Shown: piece after piece, positions 34,492 through 44,286 of the stretch | Numbering within the stretch: the first letter of the stretch is position 1 | Layout: each line of letters opens with the position of its first letter | Assembly: GCA_938002965.1 (NCBI GenBank) | Contig: CALKZY010000043.1 | Span: 1-64,000 of the forward strand | Direction of reading: 5' to 3' | DNA length: 64,000 nucleotides | Origin: an uncultured Acidimicrobiales bacterium | GTDB lineage: Bacteria; Actinomycetota; Acidimicrobiia; Acidimicrobiales; SZUA-35 | The notes under the pieces: generated by a model | Database searches by the model: none | What the model saw: the letters and a program-made list of their open reading frames with translations, nothing else | What the model was told of the DNA's origin: nothing | Position numbers and translations under genes: made by a program

Positions 34492-36762
34492 TCAACCGGC
34501 CTGTTCGATCTCAATCGATGACAGCGCCGGTACCAGAACAGACTCAATCAACGGCTCCCTCTCAGCCGGCGTCGAGACCAGGATTACATAGATCAACACC
34601 TGTCCCATGGGCCGCTCAAACCAGTCGACGGTGACATCCGGGGCCGCAGCCGATCGGACAACCCAGTCAGCTCCGATACCCGACAGGTCAACCGACGTCA
34701 ACGAGTCGGTCACAGCCTGAGACGGTCCAAGCTGAACATCGTGGGATTCCTCGATGAACTGCTGCAGGGCTTCACCCAATCGCTCGTCCCCGGCAAGTTG
34801 GTGTAGTTGGACAGGGTCAAGAAACGATTGACGACGGTATTGGTCGCCGTCCAGCACCCCCACCGTCCACGACTCAGGACGGGTTGTAGCTATCTGAAGG
34901 CCTTGGCTGACGAACGATGCCTCGACCAGAGCGACGGGTGCGGCCGGAGCGTCAATGAAACCCCATCGACGCTCGGAAACACAACCGGTCTCCAGCGCCT
35001 GCTCTGGATCATCGCCGAGTGACCCCTCAGGGTCGGCCAGGAAGGCGCTGATGATGGACATGCCGCACTGACTTCCGGAGACGCCGTGCGAGTCGTGTGG
35101 GGCCACCACCAACAGAGCGTTTGTCAGGTCCTCTTCCGCTTCAGCCGCCCATTGCACCGGAGTCACGGGGTCGAACCCACCAGCCAGCAGGAGAGTCGGA
35201 ACGTCGCTCTGTACTGCTTCGTTGGCCGATGCCGGAGCCAGCCCGTTTTCGAAGGCCTGGCATGTGGCGAAGGCGTTAGACCCGACGTTGGACGCCAAGT
35301 TGAACTCAGTCCGCAGACCGAAAGGATCGGGCGGGTCGATCACCGTAGCCGGGTTGGAAAAGCCCACTTCTTCCCGACAGGTGATGGCATAGAACATGCC
35401 ATCGGTGAAAAATCGCTCGGTGGTCCGCTGTTGGCTCAGGTACTCCTCGACGACAGCAAGTCCTCCCGCTTCGAGGTCGGCCACGAGTTCCGGAATGTCA
35501 GTGAAAGATTGCGGTGAGTAGAGCGCCTGTGTGACCAGCCCGACCAGTACATCGCCGGTCAAGTAGACCTCGTCGCTTGATCCGTCTAGCCAGTCCTCAA
35601 CGGTCACTAGGATCGGCTCAACCTGCAAACGCGACGCCATGTCCGCCAACCGTTCGCCCAGATCGCCGGTGGCGCGGCACCCGGCTTCAGCCGAGCAGGC
35701 CTCGATAACTTGCTGGTACGAGTCGACGAACGTCTGAGGATTCTCACTCACTGAGTCGACTTCCGGCGGAAAGACGGAGTCAAGCACCGCTGAACGAACG
35801 ACGTCCGGCTTCTGTCGAAGTACCTCTAGCCCAAGTTTGGTGCCGTAGGAGACGCCCAACAGCGATACTTGGTCGTAGCCAAGCGCCTGACGGATGGCGT
35901 CGACGTCGCGAGCACTGAATCTTGTGTTGAACGACGAGAGCGTCACCCCTTCGGATTCCAGCCGCTGTCGACAGCGGGCAAGCGCGTCATGAAAACGTTC
36001 ATCGGCTGCGTCGTCGGTGATGACCGGAATGTCCTCCAGGTCCCTGGTGGCGGCCGTTACTTCGGAACACGCCAGCCTCGGCTCGGACAGTCCGGCGCCC
36101 CGCTGGTCAAAGACCACGACATCCCGATCTTCCAGCAGGGGGTCAAGGAAGTCCGGTGCAGTGAATTGAAGAGCCTCTAGAGCATGGCCGCCAGGTCCCC
36201 CCTCGAGATACATCACCGGTGTTGAGTCGCTGGGCGTGGCGCCCTCGGCTTGATCGACAGCTGCAGGAAACACGGCCACCGCTAGCGATACCGTGCCGTC
36301 GCCAGTCTCCCAGTCCATGGGAACCTCAACCGTGCCACAGCGGGCATCGTAGGACGATGGAATGGCTTGGTCGCAGGTACCGGACGTGAAGACGGCGTCG
36401 AAATCGATCAGTGGGAGTTCTTCAGACTGGGCCTCCGACTCCACCGCTGCATCGGCGTTGTCGGCGGCCTGGTTGTCTCCCCCGACGCCGGGTGCGGCGG
36501 TCGTTTCGCTACCCGAGCCTTCGGCGTCTTCACTTCCGCCGACCAGACCACACGCTGCGGTCAACAGTGCGATTCCGATCACAAACACGAGGCTGGCGAC
36601 ACGGCCTCGACGACGAGACGCCGGTTGGTGCGGTGAAGCACCGAACTCGATGGAAGATGTAGCGCTGAACAAGAGCGACTCCGTGGGCCTAGAACGGTGC
36701 GGCAACACACCACCGCACCGGAGTACGAGACTAGCCGGGGGTCCAGGTAACTCCCCCGACAA
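34492..36762 (-). CDS. Exported lipoprotein alpha/beta hydrolase, TAP-type (peptidase S33-like)
   Basis: A large 756-residue protein. A basic N-terminus and helix end in a lipobox LLTAAC (Cys about 71), followed by a Ser/Asp/Ala-rich linker. The hydrolase has EGGPGGHAL (oxyanion), DQRGAGLSEP, nucleophile elbow GVSYGT, catalytic Asp in GGFDPVTP and His in HDSHGVSGS, the pattern of tripeptidyl aminopeptidase-like enzymes. The last 150 residues form an extra beta-rich domain. The true start may lie downstream of the first Met, since the first 45 residues look weak. It follows pgsA by 20 bases. The natural substrate is unknown. Confidence 0.82.
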   Translation of the reverse strand: MSGELPGPPASLVLRCGGVLPHRSRPTESLLFSATSSIEFGASPHQPASRRRGRVASLVFVIGIALLTAACGLVGGSEDAEGSGSETTAAPGVGGDNQAADNADAAVESEAQSEELPLIDFDAVFTSGTCDQAIPSSYDARCGTVEVPMDWETGDGTVSLAVAVFPAAVDQAEGATPSDSTPVMYLEGGPGGHALEALQFTAPDFLDPLLEDRDVVVFDQRGAGLSEPRLACSEVTAATRDLEDIPVITDDAADERFHDALARCRQRLESEGVTLSSFNTRFSARDVDAIRQALGYDQVSLLGVSYGTKLGLEVLRQKPDVVRSAVLDSVFPPEVDSVSENPQTFVDSYQQVIEACSAEAGCRATGDLGERLADMASRLQVEPILVTVEDWLDGSSDEVYLTGDVLVGLVTQALYSPQSFTDIPELVADLEAGGLAVVEEYLSQQRTTERFFTDGMFYAITCREEVGFSNPATVIDPPDPFGLRTEFNLASNVGSNAFATCQAFENGLAPASANEAVQSDVPTLLLAGGFDPVTPVQWAAEAEEDLTNALLVVAPHDSHGVSGSQCGMSIISAFLADPEGSLGDDPEQALETGCVSERRWGFIDAPAAPVALVEASFVSQGLQIATTRPESWTVGVLDGDQYRRQSFLDPVQLHQLAGDERLGEALQQFIEESHDVQLGPSQAVTDSLTSVDLSGIGADWVVRSAAAPDVTVDWFERPMGQVLIYVILVSTPAEREPLIESVLVPALSSIEIEQAG

Positions 36763-36782
36763 CGGTGACCGGGCCTAGGGCC

Positions 36783-37346
36783 CTAGAGGTTCCGGCCGTC
36801 GATGGCGTATTGAGCGGCTGTGAAATAGGTGAAGGCCACTGCGAACCAGAGGAGAACATCCGCCAGCCACAAGAATCCGTCGAAAAGGGGACAGATGGCT
36901 GCCAGCAGCGCCAAGCCTTGAAACATCGTCTTGTACTTCGCCGACGTTCGGGCCGGAACTGAAACACTTCGTCTGGCCAGCCCGCTGCGATAGACGGTCA
37001 TTCCCACCTCTCGCAACGTGATGAGCACGATCGGAAGCCAACCGAAGCGGCCGACCGCTACCAAAGCGAATCCGCCGACAATCACGACGGCTTTATCAGC
37101 CAAGGGATCCAGGAATGCTCCGAGCGTGGTCGGAGCCGACCGGCGGGCAAAGCGGCCGTCAAGAAAGTCTGTCAAGGCGGCCACCGCTCCAACCCAGAAC
37201 GTTACCCACCACGGGTTCCGCTCAAGAACCAGCAGGGCCAGCGCCGGAGCGAGGAAGACTCGTAGCACCGTCAAGGCGTTGGCAGCGAACGCCCACCCGG
37301 ACCGCCCCAGGAAGCTAGTTGGGGCCGGGGTCGACGTGCCCGTCAC
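36783..37346 (-). CDS. pgsA: CDP-diacylglycerol-glycerol-3-phosphate 3-phosphatidyltransferase
   Basis: Makes phosphatidylglycerophosphate, the first committed step to phosphatidylglycerol and cardiolipin. The 187 residues are mostly membrane helices with the full CDP-alcohol phosphotransferase motif: D60-x2-D63-G-x2-A-R ... G76 ... D80-x3-D84. The start overlaps the rimO stop by 4 bases (ATGA). A related phosphatidylinositol-type synthase cannot be excluded, but the gene order supports PgsA. Confidence 0.88.
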   Translation of the reverse strand: MTGTSTPAPTSFLGRSGWAFAANALTVLRVFLAPALALLVLERNPWWVTFWVGAVAALTDFLDGRFARRSAPTTLGAFLDPLADKAVVIVGGFALVAVGRFGWLPIVLITLREVGMTVYRSGLARRSVSVPARTSAKYKTMFQGLALLAAICPLFDGFLWLADVLLWFAVAFTYFTAAQYAIDGRNL

Positions 37347-38644
37347 CTGGCCACCTCGACTGTAGACATTGCGCCTTGCGCCACCGAGGCAATCAGATCG
37401 GGGCCTTCGGCGTCAACCACATCAACGTCGACAAAGGCGCCGACCAGCGACTTCTCGACCGGGGTGGTCAGAGTCACGACACCGTCAATCTCAGGAGCCT
37501 CGGAAGCTGACCGAGCGGTCTCGGCACCTTCGATGAGGACCCGTCGACGAGTTCCAACGAGATCGAGGCGGCGAGCCCGGGTAATGCCATCTTGTAGTTC
37601 ACCTAGTTCAGCGAGGCGTTCTTGAATGAGCGTGGCCGGGACGGCACCGTCGAGACCGGCACCGTAGGTTCCTTCCTCTTTGGAGTATGCGAAGAACCCG
37701 CACCAATCCAGATTCGCTTCTTCTACGAATCGAAGGAGGGCGTCGTGGTCGTCCTCGGTCTCCCCTGGGTAGCCGACAATAAAGTTCGAGCGGAAAGCGG
37801 CGTCCGGCTGGCGGAGCCGTATCGAGTTGATTCGCTCAGCGAAGACATCCCCATTCCCCCAGCGCCTCATCCGCCTCATCAGTGGTGGTGACACATGCTG
37901 AAGCGACAGATCGAAATACGGCACCTCGGTGTCGCAAATGACCTCTACCAACTCGTCGGTCAGATCCGAGGGATACAAGTACAACAGACGCACCCACGGA
38001 ACTCGCGTGGCCACCTCTCGAACGAGTGGCACAATGCTGCGCTCGCCAACCCCCTGGTCTCGGCCATATGACGCAAGATCCTGAGCGACAAGAACTACTT
38101 CGGAAACGCCCAAACCGTCAACTTCGGTCAGGATCGACTCAACGCTGCGAGACCGCTGCTTGCCTCTGAAACTCGGGATGGCGCAGAACCCGCAGTTCCG
38201 GTCGCAGCCTTCGGCCACTTTGACGTAGGCCCACGGGGCCGATGACGCCGGACGAGGAAGCTCAAGCAAATCAAATTGTGAAGACGTTGTCGTCTGAGAA
38301 CCGGCCAGGCGAGTAGGTCCAAGGCTGACTGGCACACCGAAGGGGGCGATGCGATCAACTTCAGGCAACGCAGCGGCCAACTCGTCTCCGTAGCGCTCAG
38401 CCATGCAACCGGTGACGACGAGCTTTGACGATTCGCCCCGGTTCCGGTCGAGCGTCAAGATGGTGTCGATCGACTCCTGTCGAGCCTCTTCGATGAAGGC
38501 GCAGGTGTTGACGACAACCACGTCAGCGGTCGAGGCATCAGATGCCGGAGTAAGTCCGTCAGCGGTCAGGGTGCCGACCAGTTTGTCCGAGTCAACTTGG
38601 TTCTTCGGACATCCAAGTGTCTCGATCCAATAGCTAGCGCTCAT
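37343..38644 (-). CDS. rimO: Ribosomal protein S12 methylthiotransferase
   Basis: RimO methylthiolates an aspartate of ribosomal protein S12. The 433 residues contain Cys12 (TLGCPKNQVDSD, diagnostic of RimO rather than MiaB), Cys48, Cys80, the radical-SAM cluster C147-x3-C151-x2-C154 in AEGCDRNCGFCAIPSFRGK, VGYPGETEDD and a C-terminal TRAM domain. It is the first gene of the rimO-pgsA-hydrolase-cinA run. Confidence 0.95.
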   Translation of the reverse strand: MSASYWIETLGCPKNQVDSDKLVGTLTADGLTPASDASTADVVVVNTCAFIEEARQESIDTILTLDRNRGESSKLVVTGCMAERYGDELAAALPEVDRIAPFGVPVSLGPTRLAGSQTTTSSQFDLLELPRPASSAPWAYVKVAEGCDRNCGFCAIPSFRGKQRSRSVESILTEVDGLGVSEVVLVAQDLASYGRDQGVGERSIVPLVREVATRVPWVRLLYLYPSDLTDELVEVICDTEVPYFDLSLQHVSPPLMRRMRRWGNGDVFAERINSIRLRQPDAAFRSNFIVGYPGETEDDHDALLRFVEEANLDWCGFFAYSKEEGTYGAGLDGAVPATLIQERLAELGELQDGITRARRLDLVGTRRRVLIEGAETARSASEAPEIDGVVTLTTPVEKSLVGAFVDVDVVDAEGPDLIASVAQGAMSTVEVAR

Positions 38645-38700
38645 GATCGTTCCAGGCTAGCGGTGCCCCGCTGTCACGCTGGTCTTGGCCGTGGCCCGCT

Positions 38701-39618
38701 CTAGGCCGAGAACGCCAACGGCAAGCCCGGGACCTCCCACTGACAACACACCAGACGGCCGGTGCCCGACAGCGTGATAAACGCTGATCGACGGTCCGAG
38801 CCTCCGAAACAGATATTGGTGGTCAAAGGATCATCGGTGGCAACAAAGCGATGCGCGCCCTCGGGAGTCACCACAGTGATTCCTCCGCGGCCGATGGTAG
38901 CGACGCAGATGTTACCAAGTTCGTCAACCGCCAAGGAGTCGAAACGGGGACCCCCTTCGGGGTCACAGACCAACTTGCCACGGTGCTCGGGTCCAAAGTA
39001 TCCCGCGATCCGACCCGGTTCGACCAGCGGCCACTCATACAGGCGACCTTCACCTGTCGAGGCCACGTAGAGGACGTCCTGTTGAGGGGACAAACCGATT
39101 CCGTTCGGCGTCTCGACCGGGAAGACGACCTCGGTGATCGATGAGCCATCAGCCGCGGCGTAGTAAATTCCGCCACGGTCGCGTTGACGAGGCCGAGTCT
39201 TACCAAGATCGGTGAACCAGAAACCCCCAGAGCTGTCGAAGACAAGATCGTTCGGTCCCCGGAGCATGATGCCGTTCACCTCGTCGTACAAGGTTTCGAC
39301 TCCTCCAGTTGACAGGTCAACCCGCTGGATTTTGCCCCCGGTGTAGTCCTGCGGCTGATTTCCCGGCACCATCATGCCGTTAATCTCAGACCAGACAAAG
39401 CCGCCGTTGTTGCACACGTACATCTTGCCGTCGGGACCGACCGCCGCCCCATTAGGCCCACCGCCTAGCTCGGCGACAACGTCGACGTCGCCCTCAGGAG
39501 AGACCCGGGTCAGCGTGCCCCTAGCTATCTCGACCAGCACTACGGAGCCGTCGGCCATGACCACCGGGCCTTCGGGAAACATGAGGTTGCTGGCCAAGGT
39601 TGTTGTGTCCATCAGCAT
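38701..39618 (-). CDS. SMP-30/gluconolactonase/LRE family protein
   Basis: A 305-residue six-bladed propeller. The metal-site Glu is in MFPEGPVV, and further motifs are GPNGAAVGPDGKMYVCNNGG, GPNDLVFDSSGGFWFTD, ETPNGIGLSPQQDVLYVA and the late FDSLAVDELGNICVA. These match lactonases of this family, which use calcium or zinc. The lactone acted on is unknown. It stands alone between rimO and the exchanger gene. Confidence 0.85.
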   Translation of the reverse strand: MLMDTTTLASNLMFPEGPVVMADGSVVLVEIARGTLTRVSPEGDVDVVAELGGGPNGAAVGPDGKMYVCNNGGFVWSEINGMMVPGNQPQDYTGGKIQRVDLSTGGVETLYDEVNGIMLRGPNDLVFDSSGGFWFTDLGKTRPRQRDRGGIYYAAADGSSITEVVFPVETPNGIGLSPQQDVLYVASTGEGRLYEWPLVEPGRIAGYFGPEHRGKLVCDPEGGPRFDSLAVDELGNICVATIGRGGITVVTPEGAHRFVATDDPLTTNICFGGSDRRSAFITLSGTGRLVCCQWEVPGLPLAFSA

Positions 39619-39715
39619 TCACACTAACAACAAGTGGCCGGGCAACCAGCACGTCCAACGTCGCAGACTCCCAGCAACCGCCCCGGAGGATCGGTTTCGG
39701 ATTGTAGGGCGTAGC

Positions 39716-40759
39716 TCAGGCGGCCGATTCGGAACCGGCGAGATCACTGGTCGCCTCGGTCGAGTCTGAATTGGTGCGAGCGTCGCCTGCCATCAAGGCC
39801 AGCGAGACCAGCCAGATGGACAGCAAAGCGACAGCCTCGATCCGGTGGACACGCCTGCGGGTGACCAAGAACACCCAGGCAGTCAGGGCTACTACCACCA
39901 TGCACACCACTCCGATAGTGGCCACCGAACGATCGGTAATCGGACCCGGACCCACCAACGCAATGATTCCACCGACGGCCAAGCTGTTGAAGATGTTGCT
40001 ACCAAGCAGATTGCCGAGAATCAGCTCAGTCTCACCCAACCGGGCAGCGGCTACCGCGGTGACCAACTCCGGCAACGACGTCCCAATGGCCACCAGGGTG
40101 AAGCCAACGAAGCCTCCGGTCAGACCCACCTCGTCCGCCAGTGCGGTAGCGCCCCAAACCATCAGCTGAGCTCCTGCAATCGTGCCGACTAGCCCGACCA
40201 CCGTCCTGGCTAGTTCAGCCCCGGGCGAACGCTCGCCTTCGTCTCCGTCACCAGACTCGGGGCCGTCAGATGGAAAGCCTCCTTCAGGTGCCGTTCGGGC
40301 ACCACTGATGATCCAACCCAGCATCAGCGTCAACGTCACCAACATGATCACGCCCTCAAGCCGGGTCAGGCCGCCAGTAGTGAAGAAAGCAAAGAGCAGC
40401 ACACCAAGAAGCGAGAGCGGAGCTTCACGAGCCAAAACGGCCGAGGACACCCGCAACATGACGATGAGTGCGGCGGCGCCCAGCACCAAGGTGAGATTGG
40501 CGACGTTGCTGCCCACGACGTTTCCCACGCCGAGGTCGAGGTTTCCGTTGTAGGCGGCGATGCCCGACACTAAAAGCTCGGGAGCACTCGTTCCGAATCC
40601 GACGATTACCGCGCCGATGACAACTGGCGAGATCCGCATTTCGTGGGCGAAGCCCGAGGCGCCCTCCACGAACTCATCGGCGGCCCGAGTCAACAGGAAC
40701 AGCCCTATGGCAACCTCGACAAGCGCCACCACCAAAGTCGGTTCAGTAAGAAATTCCAC
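39716..40759 (-). CDS. Calcium/sodium antiporter (CaCA family, YrbG-like)
   Basis: A 347-residue membrane protein with two homologous halves, each carrying an alpha-repeat: GFGTSAPELLVS with GVGNVVGSNVANL, and AIGTSLPELVTAV with LGNLLGSNIFN. The acidic loop between the halves (EGGFPSDGPESGDGDEGE) is cytoplasmic in relatives. The conserved Glu in each repeat binds the cation. The gene sits downstream of ftsK on the same strand with a 52-base gap. Confidence 0.88.
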   Translation of the reverse strand: MEFLTEPTLVVALVEVAIGLFLLTRAADEFVEGASGFAHEMRISPVVIGAVIVGFGTSAPELLVSGIAAYNGNLDLGVGNVVGSNVANLTLVLGAAALIVMLRVSSAVLAREAPLSLLGVLLFAFFTTGGLTRLEGVIMLVTLTLMLGWIISGARTAPEGGFPSDGPESGDGDEGERSPGAELARTVVGLVGTIAGAQLMVWGATALADEVGLTGGFVGFTLVAIGTSLPELVTAVAAARLGETELILGNLLGSNIFNSLAVGGIIALVGPGPITDRSVATIGVVCMVVVALTAWVFLVTRRRVHRIEAVALLSIWLVSLALMAGDARTNSDSTEATSDLAGSESAA

Positions 40760-40811
40760 CAGTGGAGGTTACCGAGTCGAAGGACCCGGCCACCCCTCGC
40801 CGACGCTGACC

Positions 40812-43800
40812 TCAGTCCGATCGGTAGCCGGGGGGCGGGTCGAAGGCCGAAGCCACGTCGCCGTCAAAATTCTCGTCATCGGCATCGTCATCGGCATCGG
40901 GTTCCTCGTCGAACTCGGCCACCCAGTCATCAGCATCGAACTCGTCACCGTCTGGATCAAAGACGTCATCGTCAGGATCAAACGTGTCGACTGTTGCGGT
41001 GTTCTGCTCATGGGTCGTCGGCTTCGCAGCATCCGATGCCGGTGCCCTCCGCGTCGTCTGCGCATCGGCCACGTCATCGATGTCGAATGGTTCGGGCTCA
41101 GGTTCCACCAGCCCAGGGTCCAGGTCCTTCACCACTCGAAGGTGTGGGCCACCCGGCCGAGCAGTCTCCTCGTCCGGCGACGCTGCGGTGTCGGTTGCAG
41201 CCAAGTCTTCTGCGGTTGCCAGGTCATCCGATGTCTGGACCTTCGACCGCGGCTCGAGTTCGAGCGACGGGTCCGGTTCCAGTCGATCCTTGGTGAGCGT
41301 TGAAGTCGAATTGTGGGAATCCGCCACCATCTTTGCTGCCGTCGCCTGCGTGCCGGACCGGGCAGCTGCTCTTACTGCCGGATGGTTTTGGCTTCGAGTC
41401 GGAGTGCGAACTGGTTCGGGGTTGGGAATATCGGCCAGTGTCTTGCGCCGAGGCTTCTTGGTGGTGACCTCGGGTTGGGACATGGAGGCCCGGGGCGTTC
41501 CGGGACCGGGGCTACTGGGCTCCGAATTGTCTACCGGAGCTCGTTCCGTCACCACCTGTGCTGGTTCAGTCGCTCGGGATGGCTGCTCTTTCCTGGTGGG
41601 AAGAGCAGCCGATTCCAGAGCGCGCGACGGTTCCGAAGTTGTGGACGATCGGGGCTGCGGAGCCTCGGGCGCTTGTTGCTGCAGAGCAGGGGCATTGCCC
41701 TTCGGCCAACGACCCGCATCCAAGTCTTCCGAGGTCATCAGCACTTCGCGGGCTTTGGAGCCGACCGATGGACCGACAACCCCCCGCTCTTCCAGCAGGT
41801 CCATCAATCGCCCGGCGCGAGCGAAGCCGACCCGCAACTTCCGCTGCAGCATCGAAGTCGAGCCCAACTGAGAACGAACCACTAGCTCCATTGCTTGAAG
41901 CAGCAGATCGTCGTCGCCTTCGTCTCCGGTCGATCCTCCTGGCAGGAACGACGCCGATTGTGCGCTAGCGGCGTCCTCCCCCACCACGCGACTGTCGTAG
42001 GTAACGTCAGGTGCCTGCTGGGACCAGTGGGCGACGATCGCTTCCACCTCGGCCTCGGTCACCCAGGCACCCTGGAATCGGGTTGGCGTACTGGTCGTAC
42101 CGTCGTTTAAGAGTCCGTCGCCCCGACCCACTAGCCGCTCAGCACCCTGCTGATCAAGAATGACTCGGCTGTCGGTCAAGCTCGAAACGGCGAAGGCCAA
42201 ACGGGCAGGAACGTTGGCCTTGATCAAACCAGTGATGACATTGGTAGACGGACGCTGAGTGGCGATAACGAGGTGAATACCGACTGCTCGGGCCTTTTGG
42301 GCGATCCGGCAAATCGATTCTTCGACGTCGCGAGCCGCCACCATCATGAGATCGGCCAGCTCGTCCAAGACCACGAGAATGTAGCTGAGCTTCTGGCACT
42401 CGACTTGTTCGCCGTCGGGACCGGCGATAGGAGCAAGACGGCCCTCTTCGACGGCCGAGTTGTAGCCGTCGAGATCTCGAACGCCGACCTCGCTCAACAG
42501 GTCGTAGCGTCGCTCCATCTCCCGTACGGCCCAGGCAAGAGCGTTGGCCGCCTTCTTCGGGTCGGTAACCACGTCGGTAAGCAGATGGGGCAGGCGCTCG
42601 TATTGAGTCAGCTCTACCCGCTTCGGGTCAACGAGAATCAGACGAACCTCATCGGGTGTGGCCCGCATCAGGATCGAGGTGAGCATCGAGTTGATACTGG
42701 ATGACTTACCGGAACCGGTTTGACCAGCCACCAAAAGGTGAGGCATACCGGCCAGATTGGCCATGATCGTGCGACCGGTAATGTCCCGCCCGAGGGTGAC
42801 CTCAAGAGGATGGACCGCTTTGGTCGCCTCTTCGGAGACCAACAGATCACCAACGGTGATGATTTGTCGGCGCACGTTCGGAACCTCAACGCCAATAGCC
42901 TGCTTGCCCGGTATGGGAGCGAGGATACGGACGTCCGGGGTGGCCATGGCGTAGGCGATGTCTTTGTGAAGCGAGGTAACCTTCGAGACCTTGACACCCG
43001 GTCCGAGCTCAAGCTCGAAGCGACTTACGGTCGGTCCGACAACGACTCCGATGAGCCGGGTCTCAACTCCATGCTCGGCCAGCGCATGCTCAAGTTGCCT
43101 GCCGGTCTTCTCGACCACAGTCCGGTCAATGTCTTGAGCCTCGGTCCGGTCCAACAGATCAATCGACGGCAGCTGCCACGAACCCATCGTCGGCCTTAGA
43201 GCCGACGCCGTCATGGGGTCGACTACCGCCGGAATGGGAACATCGATGAAAGGCTCGGGGCCGTCCTGCCTCCACGCATCGGGCGCATCATCGACCGGCG
43301 CCGTGGCCACCGTGTCACCTTCTAGCGCGCCGACAACCACGGTCTGATCATCGTCGCCGGACGGCTCGGGAGCGCCGGCTGCAGCCTTGCCCTTCCGCAA
43401 ATCGATGTAGACCTCTGCATCCGGCTCGTCGTCTGATTTGTCGGACCCACCATCATCGAAGGGGTCGTCGCTAAACACCTTGGAGACATCGCGACGACGC
43501 CGGGAGGAAAGATCGCCAATGGCATCGGTGCCGTCTCGACGCATCCAATCCCGCTCAGTCCAACGCTCGCTCGACCGGGTTCGGGTTTGACGCCACAGAA
43601 TGCTAAATCGCTCGGCCATCGTGTCGGCTGCCGGGCCGAGCGATAGTGAGGTCAACAAGACGGCCGCACTGGCGATGAAGAACAGGGTCACCACCACTTC
43701 GCCCCAAGGTCCGACAAAACGTTCGATCGTGCCGCCTATAGCGATCCCGACCCAACCGCCGGCACCGCTCAAGCCCTGCACCGAGGACCCGTACCACGGG

Positions 43801-44204
43801 CGGCCACCCATGATGTCCAGAATGCAAAAGACAGCGGCGGCCAGAAGCGCCCAAGCCACCACTTGGGTGTAGTCCGTCTTGCGCTTCCGTTTCCGTTTGC
43901 GTTTCGTGCTGGTTCGCAGGAGCTGAAAGCCACCGGCGATGACCAGTGGTGGTACGACGAAACGGGCCAGCCCGACGAGAACGCCGGTGGAGACCACCAG
44001 CCATTCGCCGAGAAGTCCGGTCGCCCCGGTGTAGAGGCCGAGACCAAGCAAGATGCCCAGGGCGATAAGCAACAGCCCTTGCACATCTCGACGGTCTTCT
44101 TGGGCGCGACGACTAGCGCTTTTCTTGCGTGCCGGTTTCCGTCCGCCCGTAGCCCCTCGACCGGAACGTGATGAGTTCCGAGTTGATGTTGCCACAGTGT
44201 CCAC
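40812..44204 (-). CDS. ftsK: DNA translocase FtsK/SpoIIIE with a long C-terminal extension
   Basis: A 1,130-residue protein. A basic N-terminus precedes four membrane helices (about 40-200). After a linker comes the RecA-like motor with Walker A AGQTGSGKSSS (about 493-503), ILVDPKRVEL, and VVLDELADLMM (Walker B). The winged-helix gamma domain that reads KOPS-like sites is at about 760-825 (DLLLQAMELVVRSQLGSTS and following). Unusually, some 300 residues follow the gamma domain, Pro/Ser/Thr-rich and then strongly acidic. FtsK pumps chromosome dimers and termini through the septum. It is preceded by RNase J and dapA. Confidence 0.93.
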   Translation of the reverse strand: MDTVATSTRNSSRSGRGATGGRKPARKKSASRRAQEDRRDVQGLLLIALGILLGLGLYTGATGLLGEWLVVSTGVLVGLARFVVPPLVIAGGFQLLRTSTKRKRKRKRKTDYTQVVAWALLAAAVFCILDIMGGRPWYGSSVQGLSGAGGWVGIAIGGTIERFVGPWGEVVVTLFFIASAAVLLTSLSLGPAADTMAERFSILWRQTRTRSSERWTERDWMRRDGTDAIGDLSSRRRRDVSKVFSDDPFDDGGSDKSDDEPDAEVYIDLRKGKAAAGAPEPSGDDDQTVVVGALEGDTVATAPVDDAPDAWRQDGPEPFIDVPIPAVVDPMTASALRPTMGSWQLPSIDLLDRTEAQDIDRTVVEKTGRQLEHALAEHGVETRLIGVVVGPTVSRFELELGPGVKVSKVTSLHKDIAYAMATPDVRILAPIPGKQAIGVEVPNVRRQIITVGDLLVSEEATKAVHPLEVTLGRDITGRTIMANLAGMPHLLVAGQTGSGKSSSINSMLTSILMRATPDEVRLILVDPKRVELTQYERLPHLLTDVVTDPKKAANALAWAVREMERRYDLLSEVGVRDLDGYNSAVEEGRLAPIAGPDGEQVECQKLSYILVVLDELADLMMVAARDVEESICRIAQKARAVGIHLVIATQRPSTNVITGLIKANVPARLAFAVSSLTDSRVILDQQGAERLVGRGDGLLNDGTTSTPTRFQGAWVTEAEVEAIVAHWSQQAPDVTYDSRVVGEDAASAQSASFLPGGSTGDEGDDDLLLQAMELVVRSQLGSTSMLQRKLRVGFARAGRLMDLLEERGVVGPSVGSKAREVLMTSEDLDAGRWPKGNAPALQQQAPEAPQPRSSTTSEPSRALESAALPTRKEQPSRATEPAQVVTERAPVDNSEPSSPGPGTPRASMSQPEVTTKKPRRKTLADIPNPEPVRTPTRSQNHPAVRAAARSGTQATAAKMVADSHNSTSTLTKDRLEPDPSLELEPRSKVQTSDDLATAEDLAATDTAASPDEETARPGGPHLRVVKDLDPGLVEPEPEPFDIDDVADAQTTRRAPASDAAKPTTHEQNTATVDTFDPDDDVFDPDGDEFDADDWVAEFDEEPDADDDADDENFDGDVASAFDPPPGYRSD

Positions 44205-44286
44205 AACTGTAGTCCAAGGCCAGATTCAAGTGGCGGAGGGTTTCGATCCCAACGCCTCGATAAGGCCGACGCCGGTCGGCGCCAGG

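Noticed and set aside
43885-43915. Short repeat near the ftsK 5' end encoding alternating Lys/Arg
   Set aside because: This is a normal basic cytoplasmic loop between membrane helices and too short to be a meaningful repeat element.
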